Shown here: in pieces, positions 38,784 to 47,040 of the stretch
How the letters are laid out: every line of letters begins with the position of its first letter
Position numbering within the stretch: the stretch's first letter is position 1
NCBI RefSeq assembly: GCF_000522985.1
Contig: NZ_CP007128.1
Coordinates: 1,162,220 to 1,226,219, forward strand
Direction of reading: 5' to 3'
Origin: Gemmatirosa kalamazoonensis
GTDB taxonomy: Bacteria > Gemmatimonadota > Gemmatimonadetes > Gemmatimonadales > Gemmatimonadaceae
DNA length: 64,000 nt
Translations under genes and position numbers: made by a program
The notes under the pieces: generated by a model
What the model was told of the DNA's origin: nothing
Databases searched by the model: none
Seen by the model: the letters and a program-made list of their open reading frames with translations, nothing else

Positions 38784-39437
38784 TCAGCCGAACCACTCCC
38801 GCGGGCAGTCGCGCTGCTGCCGGGCGGCGTCGAGCACCCACTGCTGGGTCGCCTGCTCGACGATCTCGGCCGGCACCTTGTCGAACCAGTCGCGCGCCGA
38901 CTTCGCGTCGCCCACGCGCCGCCACAGCTCGCCGACGAGGTAGGTCAGCACCGCGCGCTCCTCGCGCGCCACGCCGTCCCAGCTCTCCAGCGCCTTCTCG
39001 AACGCCCACGCCGCCTTGCGACGGAAGAAGCGCTCCGCCTCGATGTCGCCCTCGTCGACGCAGCACCACGCGGCGCGCAGCAGCAGATCGGCGACGTGGC
39101 GCGGCTCGAGGCCCTGCCACTCGGCCACCTTCGCGGCCGCCTCGTACTTCTCCGACCCGGTGATCGGCGCCTTCCCGATCACGGGCGCGAGCTCGCTCCA
39201 CACGTGCTCGCGCAGGATCGGCGTCACCTCGGCTTCCTCGGTGAAGTCCCGCTCGGCGCCGGTGTAGCCGCACCGGTTGCACGTGTGCACGAGATAGGGC
39301 AGCGGCTGCGTGCCGGCGGCGCGCTCATGGAAATCGGTGCGCTTGCCGCCGAAGGAGTTCGTCGAAACCACAGCCTGCGAGCGGAAGCGCGTCTCGCACA
39401 CCGGGCACTGGAGTTCGATCTGTTGCAGCGTAGTCAT
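38784..39437 (-). CDS. DUF2225 protein with zinc-binding Cys motifs
   Basis: A 217-residue soluble protein. The N-terminus has a CPVC pair and a second CNRC pair in YLVHTCNRCGYTGAERDF, making a likely zinc ribbon. The rest is helical, TPR-like (LLLRAAWCCVDEGDIEAERFFRRKAAWAFEKAL), as usual in DUF2225. The function is unknown. It is read from ATG at 39437 and converges on upp. Confidence 0.85.
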   Translation of the reverse strand: MTTLQQIELQCPVCETRFRSQAVVSTNSFGGKRTDFHERAAGTQPLPYLVHTCNRCGYTGAERDFTEEAEVTPILREHVWSELAPVIGKAPITGSEKYEAAAKVAEWQGLEPRHVADLLLRAAWCCVDEGDIEAERFFRRKAAWAFEKALESWDGVAREERAVLTYLVGELWRRVGDAKSARDWFDKVPAEIVEQATQQWVLDAARQQRDCPREWFG

Positions 39438-39761
39438 CGGTCCTGCTCCTTGCTTCCTTCGACTCGGGGTTCGACGCTAAGTGCGGTGTCGGCTTGGTGT
39501 TGTCGGCGATCGTCGGGGCTTGCGTGCCCTCCGCATTAAGGAACTTCCATGCCACACCCCGTCCGCGTCGGCCTTGTACGCCCTTTGGACCCGGACTATC
39601 TTCTCGCGTCCTGTCCGCCCGCCGCCCGTTGAGGCGTCACTGGCCGTAATCCCAATCACGAGCGGTTGGTGCTTCGCGCATTGCACATGCAGTTCTCGGT
39701 GCGCGTGCACGGCGCGAAACGCGCCGAACGCTTCGCTCGCGACGGTCGCCTCCGGTCGTAG
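39438..39761. other. Intergenic region between DUF2225 and HExxH genes
   Basis: About 320 nt between divergent genes. The base composition is a little lower in G+C than its neighbours. Open frames here have no plausible protein text. It should hold two divergent promoters, but I cannot point to convincing hexamers, and I see no RNA gene. Confidence 0.35.
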
Positions 39762-40703
39762 ATGCTCCGCAACCTGTTGCCCGACTTCCTCGCCGTGCTC
39801 GACAGCGAGGACCGCGTCGCGGCCTATCGACGCTACTTCGAAGCGCACCGGCCGCTGCTCGCCGCGTACTGGGACAACTACGTCGTCGACCCCGACGGCG
39901 CGCACTTCGAGGAGGTCGTGCGCGCGACCGTGGGCGCCGACCGTGACGATCTGCGCGCGATGCTCGAGCGCACCGACGTCCTCCGCCTCGCCGCCGACGC
40001 GCACGACCGCACCGCCGCGATCCTCCAGAGCGACGCCGAGGTGGACGTCGTCGTGATGGTCGGCGTCGGCGCGGCGAACGCGGGAGAGCTCGTCGTCGAC
40101 GGGCGCGGTACCGCCTTCGTCTGCCTCGAGCACTTCACGAGCGTCGCGAACCCGAGCACGCAGGGCCTCGGCCTGGAGCCCGATCTCATCCCGCTGTGGA
40201 TCGCGCACGAGATCACGCACGCCGTGCGCTACACGTCGCCGACGAGCCGCAGCGCGATGCGCTCGCTCGTCGCCGAGGCCGGGGGCTACTACTCGTACTG
40301 GGAGACGGGACGGCGTATTCCCCTGCGTGAGCACCTCGTGAACGAGGGCCTCGCCGTCGAGATCTCGCGGCTCGTGAGCCCGGGGCACGCCGCGTGGGAG
40401 TACTTCGGCTACGGCCGCCGGCAGTACGCGCGCGTGCGCGAGCTCGAGCCGGCCATCGCGCGCGCCGTCGCCGCCGACATCGACAGCGCGGGGCTCGGCC
40501 TGCGCCTGCGGTGGCTCTCGGGCGGCATGAGCGACGAGGCGCGGATGGCGGAGCGCCACATCCTGCCGGAGCGCAGCGGCTACTACGTCGGCTCGCGGCT
40601 CGTCGAGCCGGCCCTCGCCGCGCGCGGCGCCGCGTGGGCGGTGCGCGCGTCGGCCGAGGAGCTCTCCGCCACGGGGCGGCCCACCGCGGTGGCGACCGCC
40701 TAA
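39762..40703 (+). CDS. Putative HExxH zinc protease (DUF2268-like)
   Basis: A 313-residue soluble protein. LIPLWIAHEITHAVRY carries HExxH near residue 150, and NEGLAVEISR about 45 residues later supplies the third ligand Glu, the arrangement of gluzincin peptidases and DUF2268/DUF5700-type proteins. FVCLEHFTSV and VVVMVGVGAANAGELVV precede the site, as in those families. No signal peptide is seen. Substrate unknown. The stop TAA is in GCCTAACG, at the edge of a long inverted repeat. Confidence 0.7.
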   Translation: MLRNLLPDFLAVLDSEDRVAAYRRYFEAHRPLLAAYWDNYVVDPDGAHFEEVVRATVGADRDDLRAMLERTDVLRLAADAHDRTAAILQSDAEVDVVVMVGVGAANAGELVVDGRGTAFVCLEHFTSVANPSTQGLGLEPDLIPLWIAHEITHAVRYTSPTSRSAMRSLVAEAGGYYSYWETGRRIPLREHLVNEGLAVEISRLVSPGHAAWEYFGYGRRQYARVRELEPAIARAVAADIDSAGLGLRLRWLSGGMSDEARMAERHILPERSGYYVGSRLVEPALAARGAAWAVRASAEELSATGRPTAVATA

Positions 40704-40710
40704 CGGCTGG

Positions 40711-40833
40711 TGAGGCGGCGCTGATGAATCGGCGCTGGTGAGGCGGCTCTGATACGCCGGCGCTGACACCACGCGTGATCAGCGCCGCCGTTCCAGCGCC
40801 GAGGTATCGGCGCCGAAGCATCAGCGCCGCCCC
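40711..40833. terminator. Long imperfect inverted repeat of CGGCGCTGAT units
   Basis: Both arms are built from variants of CGGCGCTGAT: at least four on the left and four complementary ones on the right, around ACACCACGCG. It fills the spacer between the convergent protease and mnmE genes. Pairing is strong but imperfect, and units can pair in several registers. Confidence 0.6.
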
Positions 40834-40838
40834 ATCGA

Positions 40839-42313
40839 TCACTTCCCGACGCAGAACGTCGAGAACAGGCGCCCGAGCACGTCCTCGACGTCCACGGCGC
40901 CGATGATCTCCTCGAGCGCGCCCACCGCCGCGCGGAGGTGCACCGCGGCCACCGGCGCCGGCAGCGCGTCGGCCTCCCACGCCTCGACGAAGCGCGCGAG
41001 CTCGTCGTGCGCCTGCGCCAGCGCCGCACGGTGCCGCGCGCGCGTCACCAGCGGCGTGTCCGCGGCCGGCACCCCGCCGTGGCGCGCCGCCACCGCGCCG
41101 ACCGCCGCCGCCACCAGCGCGCGCAGCCCGCGCCCGGTCACCGCGCTCACGGCGATCGGCGGCGCGTCGGAATGGTTAGGCACCGTGGCCGGCGCGGCGC
41201 CATCGTGATCTCGGGGGGGGGCCCCAGCGCCCCACCGCCGCGCGCGTCACGCGAATCGCGCGAATCGCGCTTCGTCCACACCCGCACCACCGGCGCGTCG
41301 GTCAGCTCGCCCACCCGCGCCGCGGTGCGCGCGACGTCCTCCGACGTCTCGCCGCACGCGAGCACCACGTGCGCGCGCCGCACCCACCGCTCCGACAGCT
41401 CGATCCCCGCGCGTTCCACGACGTCGCTCGCCTCGCGCAGCCCGGCGGTGTCGACGAGCCGCAAAGGCCACGACCCGGACACGGCACCCGCTTCCGCAGT
41501 CTCGAGCTGCACGTCGATCAATACCTCCAGCGCGTCGCGTGTGGTTCCCGGCACGTCGGTGACGATCGCCCGCGCCTCGCCGGCGAGCGCGTTGAACAGC
41601 GACGACTTCCCGGCGTTCGGGGGACCCGCGATGACGACGAGCGCACCGTCGCGCACGATGTCGCCGGCGCTCGACGTGGCGAGCAGCGCGTCCACCGCGG
41701 CGAGGGCATCGCGCGCCGCGCCGCGCACGCGCGCGCGCGGCACCGGGCCGTCGTCCTCCTCGGGGAAGTCGATGTCGTACGCGATGAGCGCTTCGACGTC
41801 CAGCACCCGCTCGCGCAGCTCGGCGACGCGGCGCGACAGCCCGCCGTCGAGCTGCGCGAGCGCGGCGCGGCGCATGGCCTGCGTGCGCGCGTCGATGAGG
41901 TCCGCGACGGCCTCGGCCTGCGCGAGATCGAGCTTGCCGGCGAGCACCGCGCGACGCGTGAACTCCCCGGGCAGCGCCTCGCGCGCCCCCGCCGCGACGA
42001 GCGCCGCGAGCACCGCCGTCGGCGCCGTCGCGCCCCCATGCGTCGACAGCTCCACGACGTCCTCGCCCGTGTACGAGCGCGGCGCCGGGAAGGCGGTCAC
42101 GAGCGGGCGCTCCACGAGCTCCCCCGTGTGCGGATCGCGCGCCTTGCACAGCGTCGCCGTGCGCGGCGCGAGCGGCCACGGCGCGAGCACCCGCGCGGCG
42201 ACGTCGAACGCGTTAGGCCCGCTCAAGCGCACGAGCGCGATCGCGCCGCGCCCCGGTGCGGTGGAGATCGCGGCGATCGTGTCGTCGGAGCCGGGGACGA
42301 GCGACGCGGACAT
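40839..42313 (-). pseudogene. mnmE: tRNA modification GTPase MnmE, frameshifted at a C9/G9 run
   Basis: MnmE with MnmG adds the carboxymethylaminomethyl group to U34 of certain tRNAs. About 491 residues if repaired, versus about 450 typical. N-terminal folate-binding part: DTIAAISTAPGRGAIALVRLSG. GTPase part: G1 GPPNAGKSS near 230, G2 TDVPGTTRD, G3 DTAG, G4 WTKRD near 347. The C-terminus is LFSTFCVGK, with the conserved Cys. After G4 there is a low-complexity insertion (SRDSRDARGGGALG). The frame breaks at nine G/C (41213-41221); a run of ten or seven restores DHDGAAPATVPNHSD and the remaining 110 residues. Such a core gene is expected to be intact, so an assembly error is likely. Confidence 0.9.
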
Positions 42314-42325
42314 GGGAAGAACGTA

Positions 42326-42402
42326 AATGCGTGATGCGTATTGCGTAGCCGAGTCCTGTTTTCTGTGGACAGGACTCAGCTACGCGATGCGCATTACGCA
42401 TT
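42326..42402. terminator. Hairpin with ATGCGTA-like units between mnmE and the MBL gene
   Basis: Left arm 42326-42359 and right arm 42369-42402 are complementary over 34 bp; three of four mismatches are G-T wobbles in one strand. Both arms contain repeated ATGCGT/ATGCGC units, and the inner part is GAGTCCTGT/ACAGGACTC. The right arm contains the last codons and TAA stop of the MBL gene. Confidence 0.7.
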
Positions 42403-43206
42403 CGCCGTTTCCACGTCGAGCGACTGCCCCGGCTCGATGATGCGCACGTCCTTCGCGCGCGCGTGGTTAGGCAGGTGCGCGCGCAGCCGCTCGATCGCGT
42501 CGTGCGCGCCGGAGGTGAAGTGGTTGAACGTCCCCCAGTGGTACGGCACGAGCAGACGCGCCTGGAGTCGCTCGAACAGCTCCAGCGCGTCCTCGTACGT
42601 GAGGTGGCCGGCGCGGAACGATTTGCGCTTCCACTCCGGCGGGTGGCCGATCGGCAGCAGCGCGACGTCGAGCGGGCGGTTTCCCCCAGCGGCCGCGCGC
42701 ACGCGCTCGGCCAGGTGGTGCGTCGTCTCGGTGAGCGCGGTGTCGCCGGCGAAGAACACCGTCCCCTCGTCCGACTCGAGCAGGTACATGTTCGCCTCGT
42801 CGCGCCACCGGTCGAAGCCGTAGCGCGCCGCCGCGTGCGTCGCCGCGGCGGCGTGGAGCTTCACGGCGGCGGCGATCGGCACCGTCGCCCCCGCCTCGAC
42901 GCCGCGCGCCTGCTCGAATCCCTTCGCCACGAGCCACCGCGCGATCGCCGGCGGCGCCCATATGGGCACCTCCTGCGGCAGCGCACGGAGCGAGTCGAAC
43001 GACAGGTGGTCGACGTGTGCATGCGTGACGAGCACGCCGTCGAGCCGCGGCAGGTCGGCGAGCGCGATCCCGGGCGGCGCCACGCGGCGCAGCCGCCAGC
43101 CGATCGCGAAGCGGCCGAGCGCCGCGTCGAAGTTCGGGTCGGTGAGCAGCGTGGCGCCGCCAAGCTGCAGGAGAAGCGTCGCGTGGCCGATGTAAGTGAT
43201 GCGCAT
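42394..43206 (-). CDS. MBL-fold hydrolase, NAPE-PLD/UlaG-like
   Basis: A 270-residue cytoplasmic protein starting at ATG 43206 (MRITYIGHATLLLQLGG). Zinc motif THAHVDHLSFDSLRALP near residue 75, then a bridging Asp in FFAGDTALT, and a final His in LLVPYHWGTFNHF. DVALLPIGHPPEW and HLTYEDALELFERL match the group that includes NAPE-phospholipase D and related bacterial enzymes. The substrate is unknown. It is downstream of mnmE on the minus strand. Confidence 0.85.
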   Translation of the reverse strand: MRITYIGHATLLLQLGGATLLTDPNFDAALGRFAIGWRLRRVAPPGIALADLPRLDGVLVTHAHVDHLSFDSLRALPQEVPIWAPPAIARWLVAKGFEQARGVEAGATVPIAAAVKLHAAAATHAAARYGFDRWRDEANMYLLESDEGTVFFAGDTALTETTHHLAERVRAAAGGNRPLDVALLPIGHPPEWKRKSFRAGHLTYEDALELFERLQARLLVPYHWGTFNHFTSGAHDAIERLRAHLPNHARAKDVRIIEPGQSLDVETANA

Positions 43207-43357
43207 CGTCGATCGGGCTCGGGGTTTCGCCCCGCTTCTGCGCATCGCATGCCTGATTGCCTTATCTGCCGAGGCTGCCTAGCCTGAGGGCCCGGCACCG
43301 GCGGCGGCGATGCGGCCGCGGCGGTGCCGCGCATCTCAGATGATGGACGGAAACCGC

Positions 43358-44023
43358 ATGAACAATCGATCGATCGCCGCCGCGTGCCTCGCGCTCGCCG
43401 CCTCGGGCACCAGCGTCGCCGCCCAGACCGCGCCCGCCCCGCGCGGCCCCACCCGGATCGGGGTGCTGGCGGGTGTGAACATCGCCACCATCCACGGCAG
43501 CGACGACGAAGGGGTGAGCAGCCACGTCGGGTTCGTCGGCGGTGCGTACGTCTCGCTCGGCCTCACCCCGGTGCTGTCGCTGCGACCGGAGCTGCTCTAC
43601 TCGCAGAAGGGCGCCGAGACCAGGCTCTCGGAGGAGGGCGTCACGGCCGAGGCCAAGGTGAAGCTGGCGTACGTCGAGCTGCCGGTGCTGCTCGTCGCCG
43701 ACCTGCCGGTGTCGGGGAACATCAAGCCGCAGCTCTACGCCGGCCCGTCGTTCGCGTTCAGGGCGAGCTGCACCGTCGAGGCGTCGGCGGAGGGGTTCAG
43801 CTTCAGCGGCAGCTGCGACGACACGGCCGACGGTGCCTCGAACGTGAAGTCGTTCGACCTCGGCGCCATGGTGGGCGGCGCGCTCAAGTTCGACCTGAAG
43901 AACGGCGGCGCGTTCGCCGTCGGCGCGCGCTACACGCTCGGCCTCACCGACATCGGCGAGGGCGCGGACGCGAAGAACCGCGCGCTCGGGATCGTGGCGA
44001 GCTACGAGTTCGCACTGAGATAG
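43358..44023 (+). CDS. Outer-membrane beta-barrel protein (porin-family/PorT-like)
   Basis: A 221-residue protein. ATG 43358 has a purine-rich GGACGGA upstream and gives a clean signal peptide (SIAAACLALAASGTSVAA, then QT); two earlier in-frame ATGs lack this fit. Alternating strands (IGVLAGVNIATI, PVLSLRPELLYSQKGAE, KLAYVELPVLLVADLP, KPQLYAGPSFAFRA) match the small 8-strand barrel domain common in Bacteroidetes-like outer membranes (OMP_b-brl_2). Two Cys in loops may pair. The stop TAG lies in the left arm of a repeat hairpin shared with yidC. Confidence 0.85.
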   Translation: MNNRSIAAACLALAASGTSVAAQTAPAPRGPTRIGVLAGVNIATIHGSDDEGVSSHVGFVGGAYVSLGLTPVLSLRPELLYSQKGAETRLSEEGVTAEAKVKLAYVELPVLLVADLPVSGNIKPQLYAGPSFAFRASCTVEASAEGFSFSGSCDDTADGASNVKSFDLGAMVGGALKFDLKNGGAFAVGARYTLGLTDIGEGADAKNRALGIVASYEFALR

Positions 44024-44110
44024 CGTGGAGCGTGGAGCGTGGAGCGTGGAGAGGGCCCCCGGTGTACGCGACCGAGGGCCCTCTCCACGCTCCACGCTCC
44101 ACGCTATCTC
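44017..44110. terminator. Repeat-armed hairpin (GCGTGGA units) spanning the stops of two convergent genes
   Basis: The left arm has four GCGTGGA units and the right arm has three complementary ones, flanked by GAGATA/TATCTC outside and AGAGGGCCC/GGGCCCTCT inside. Without the extra unit the arms are exact inverse copies over about 35 bp. TAG of the barrel gene (44021-44023) and TAG of yidC (complement of 44104-44106) both lie in the arms. Confidence 0.8.
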
Positions 44111-45855
44111 CTCATCGGCGACCCGGCCCGCACCGGCGTCCCCTGCACCACGGGCTTCCCCTGCGCCTTCTGCCGCTCGCGGGCGAGGAGCCACTGCTGC
44201 GGCAGCATGATGAGGTTCTGCGTGAGGTAGTACAGGTTCAGGCCCGACGCGACGTTGATGAAGAAGAACAGGAACATCGCCGGCATCGCGTACGTCAGCA
44301 TCTGCGCCTGCGGGTTCGGCGGCGCGCCGCGCATGCCGATCCACGACATCAGGAACTGCGTCACCGCGACGAGGATCGGCAGGACGTAGTACGGATCCTT
44401 CAGCGAGATGTCGTGCAGCCAGAGGAACGGCACGCCGCGGAACTCGATCGTGTTCTGGAACACGAAGAACAGCGCGAAGAAGATCGGCAGCGGGATCAGC
44501 ATCGGCAGACAGCCGGAGAGCGCGCTGAACGGGCTCATGCCGTGCGCCGCGTACACCTTCATCATCTCCTGCTGCAGCTTCTGCGGGTCGCTCTTGTAGC
44601 GCTCCTGCACCGCCTGCAGCTCCGGCTGCACGCGCTGCATCTTCAGCTGCGAGCGCATCGCCCCCTGCTGCAGCGGCCACAGGATGAGTCGCACGGTGAC
44701 GCCGAACAGGATGAGCACCCAGCCGTAGCTCAGCTTGAACGAGTCGTGCATCCACAGCAGCGCGCGGATGACGAGCGTCGCGAACGGCTGCACGATCCCC
44801 TGCGTCCAGCCGCCGTAGGGGTTCGCGTTCTCGAAGTCGCGCCCCATCGCGTGCAGGTGCCGCCACTCCTGCGGGCCGGCGTACAGGTCGAACGCGAAGC
44901 CGCCGTTGTCGAGCTGCTGCACGAGCGTCGCCGCGGCGCGCGTGGCGAGCTTCGTCGTGCGCACGCCGCCGGTGAGGTCGAGCTCCGTGAACTGTCCGCG
45001 CGTCCCGGCCCCGTTCGGCGCGAGCGCGCCGACGAGGAAGTACTTGCTCTTCGCGACCGCCCACGTGAGCGGACCGGCGACGATCTGCCGCTCGCCCGGA
45101 TCGATGCGCGAGAACGCGACGCTCTTCGCGTCCTTCGTCGCCGGCTTGTAGGCGTAGGCGAGATGCGTGAAGTGCTCGAGCGTGTCGGGCTCGGTGATGC
45201 GGAGCGTCGACGGCAGATCGGTCAGCAGGTAGGCGGGACCGGTCACGCCCTGCACCGTGCCGCGCACGTGCGCCACGAAGCTGTCGGGCACGAACGAGTA
45301 CACGATCGACACCGCCACCGGCGCGCCGGCGCGCGTCGTCGTCGTGCCGTCGAGCTGCACGGCGGTGGCCGACGGGCGCGAGACGCGGAACGGGACGCGC
45401 GACAGCGGCAGCGTGTCGCCGGGCACGACCAGCCGGTACGAGAGGATCGGCTCCCCCGTCGGCGTGAGCTGCACGGGCGCGCCCCCGCCGAGCCGCGCCG
45501 GCGCCAGGCTGTTGTAGCCGAGCATCCGCGCCGTCGTGAGCGACGCGCCGACCGAGCTGACGTCGTACGCCGCGCTCGTGCCGGAGACGGTGATCGTCTC
45601 GGCCGGCGGGAGCGGCTCGGCCGTCCCGGCGGGGCTCGGCGTGGTCGTGCCGGCGGGCGCAGCGACGGTGGGGCTCGCGGTGGCGGCGGCAGCGGTGGGG
45701 GCCGTCGTCGCAGCGGGTCCGCCGGCCGGCGCGCCGGCCGGGGTGCGGGCGGTAACCGGGACGGGCGCACGGCGCTGCGGGAAGAGGAACTGCGTGAGCA
45801 GCACCACGATCACGACGAGCGCGAGGGCGAGCGCCAACCGTCTATTGTTTTCCAT
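44104..45855 (-). CDS. yidC: Membrane protein insertase YidC
   Basis: A 583-residue inner-membrane protein that inserts and folds membrane proteins with or without Sec. It has an N-terminal membrane helix (LALALALVVIVVLLTQFLF), a Pro/Ala/Thr linker, a periplasmic beta-sandwich domain, and the conserved C-terminal insertase domain: ILFGVTVRLILWPLQQGAMRS, KMQRVQPELQAVQERYKSDPQ, SGCLPMLIPLPIFFALFFVF and LNLYYLTQNLIMLPQQWLL. The length with a periplasmic domain is that of Gram-negative YidC. It follows yidD, rnpA and rpmH, the standard order. Confidence 0.96.
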   Translation of the reverse strand: MENNRRLALALALVVIVVLLTQFLFPQRRAPVPVTARTPAGAPAGGPAATTAPTAAAATASPTVAAPAGTTTPSPAGTAEPLPPAETITVSGTSAAYDVSSVGASLTTARMLGYNSLAPARLGGGAPVQLTPTGEPILSYRLVVPGDTLPLSRVPFRVSRPSATAVQLDGTTTTRAGAPVAVSIVYSFVPDSFVAHVRGTVQGVTGPAYLLTDLPSTLRITEPDTLEHFTHLAYAYKPATKDAKSVAFSRIDPGERQIVAGPLTWAVAKSKYFLVGALAPNGAGTRGQFTELDLTGGVRTTKLATRAAATLVQQLDNGGFAFDLYAGPQEWRHLHAMGRDFENANPYGGWTQGIVQPFATLVIRALLWMHDSFKLSYGWVLILFGVTVRLILWPLQQGAMRSQLKMQRVQPELQAVQERYKSDPQKLQQEMMKVYAAHGMSPFSALSGCLPMLIPLPIFFALFFVFQNTIEFRGVPFLWLHDISLKDPYYVLPILVAVTQFLMSWIGMRGAPPNPQAQMLTYAMPAMFLFFFINVASGLNLYYLTQNLIMLPQQWLLARERQKAQGKPVVQGTPVRAGSPMRR

Positions 45856-45933
45856 GAACCGGTGAAGCGGTGGACTTCGTAGCGAACCGCCCGGCTGCGC
45901 GCTCGCGTGGTGCGAGCGGCTCGCCGGGCGGCG

Positions 45934-46143
45934 TCACGGGACCGGGTCGAAGCCGCCCGGCCGGAAGGGGTGGCAGCGTCCGATCCGGCGCACTGCCAGC
46001 CAGCTGCCGCGCAGCGCGCCGTGCTTCTGGAGCGCCTCGATCGCGTACGCGGAGCACGAAGGATAATAGCGGCACTGACCGCCGAGCAGCGGCGACAGGG
46101 CCACCTGATAGCCGCGGACGAACAGGATCAGAAGCTTCGACAT
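45934..46143 (-). CDS. yidD: Membrane protein insertion efficiency factor YidD
   Basis: A 69-residue protein that reads [40 protein letters not shown] and [18 protein letters not shown], the full YidD pattern with all three Cys. It is thought to help YidC-dependent insertion at the inner membrane, via its amphipathic N-terminus. It lies 11 nt after rnpA and 78 nt before yidC in the conserved operon. Confidence 0.96.
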   Translation of the reverse strand: MSKLLILFVRGYQVALSPLLGGQCRYYPSCSAYAIEALQKHGALRGSWLAVRRIGRCHPFRPGGFDPVP

Positions 46144-46154
46144 CGGGCTGTCAC

Positions 46155-46595
46155 TTACGCGGCCGACCCGCCGGCAGGATTCAGCAGCCGCCCGATGTCG
46201 CGCGCCGCGCGCTCGATCTGCCGCGCCAGGGCGTCGAACGAGTCGCCGTACGCCTCGACGCGGGCGCGGATGACGACGTCGCTCGGCGGGAGCGTCGGGA
46301 GCAGCCGGGTGCGGACGAGCTCGCGCAGGCGGCGCTTGAGGCGGTTCCGGTCCACGGCGGTGTGCTTGTGGCGGGGAACGATGATCCCCACCCGCGGGAC
46401 GGCCGCCGCGCGCACGCGGACGTCGAGGTGGTCGAGGCGGACGCGCTTCCCCCGCTGCCGCACGGCGTCGAAGTCGGCCGGGCGGGTGAGGCGCCGCTCG
46501 CGCGGAAACGCGAACGGCCGGCGAGCGGCCGGCGTGATGCCGAGCGGCTCGCCGGCCGATGGCGGTGCGCCGACTCCCGGGAGGGGCGCCGGCAC
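46155..46595 (-). CDS. rnpA: Ribonuclease P protein component
   Basis: The protein subunit of RNase P, which binds the catalytic RNA and helps remove 5' leaders of tRNA precursors. The frame is 146 residues. The core begins [24 protein letters not shown] near residue 28 and holds the RNA-binding RNR motif [20 protein letters not shown]. The first 27 residues are a non-conserved extension, so translation could start later. The order rpmH-rnpA-yidD-yidC is conserved. Confidence 0.95.
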   Translation of the reverse strand: MPAPLPGVGAPPSAGEPLGITPAARRPFAFPRERRLTRPADFDAVRQRGKRVRLDHLDVRVRAAAVPRVGIIVPRHKHTAVDRNRLKRRLRELVRTRLLPTLPPSDVVIRARVEAYGDSFDALARQIERAARDIGRLLNPAGGSAA

Positions 46596-46611
46596 GGAGC
46601 CCGAAGGCTCG

Positions 46612-46779
46612 TCAGGCGCCGGCGGCGTACTTCGACGGCAGCTGAACGGTCAGGCGCTTCCGCCCCTTCTTGCGGCGGCGGCTGAGGACTTCACGCCCCC
46701 ACTTGTCGGCCATCCGGGTGCGGAAGCCGTGCGTCCGGATACGACGCTTGTTGCGGGGACGATACGTGGGCTTGCCCAT
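46612..46779 (-). CDS. rpmH: Ribosomal protein L34
   Basis: A 55-residue basic protein of the large ribosomal subunit, shorter than most automatic length cut-offs. It reads [20 protein letters not shown], then [20 protein letters not shown] and a short Leu/Ala tail; this is the L34 signature. Start ATG is the complement of 46777-46779. It is the first gene of the minus-strand operon facing dnaA. A promoter match lies 50-80 nt upstream. Confidence 0.96.
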   Translation of the reverse strand: MGKPTYRPRNKRRIRTHGFRTRMADKWGREVLSRRRKKGRKRLTVQLPSKYAAGA

Positions 46780-46829
46780 GGGAAAACGCTCCGGCAGGTA
46801 CTGGTCGAACTTTACGGCGCAGACCGCTA

Positions 46830-46858
46830 AACGTAGTCGGGGGTTGGAGTTGCGTCAA
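46830..46858 (-). promoter_or_regulatory. Likely sigma-70 promoter of the rpmH operon
   Basis: On the minus strand TTGACG (complement of 46853-46858) is followed after 17 nt by TACGTT (complement of 46830-46835). It points to rpmH, whose start is about 50 nt downstream. The same TACGTT hexamer is found in the dnaA promoter match. Confidence 0.55.
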
Positions 46859-46924
46859 CCGGTGGAGCAGCGGTCGGCGAGCGCGCGGGGGGGAACATCG
46901 CACGGGTTCGTGACTCCGGGCAAG

Positions 46925-46985
46925 TTTCCCACAGGATCGGGGTACTTGTCCACGGATCGGGCGCGATCGCGTTGACTTTTCCACA
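46925..46985 (+). promoter_or_regulatory. Three DnaA-box-like sites upstream of dnaA
   Basis: TTTCCCACA (46925-46933), TTGTCCACG (46946-46954) and TTTTCCACA (46977-46985) have the same orientation and resemble the DnaA box TTATCCACA and its high-G+C form TTGTCCACA. The third overlaps the -35 region of a dnaA promoter match, which suggests autoregulation, or part of the origin. Confidence 0.65.
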
Positions 46986-47001
46986 TGGGCGGGGCTACGT
47001 T
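46972..47001 (+). promoter_or_regulatory. Likely dnaA promoter
   Basis: TTGACT (46972-46977) and TACGTT (46996-47001) are separated by 18 nt and lie 40 nt before the dnaA ATG. A DnaA-box-like site starts at the last base of the -35 hexamer. Confidence 0.5.
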
Positions 47002-47040
47002 CGCGGCCCCTTTCCCGTCTGCCTCACCCGTTCCGCCCGC

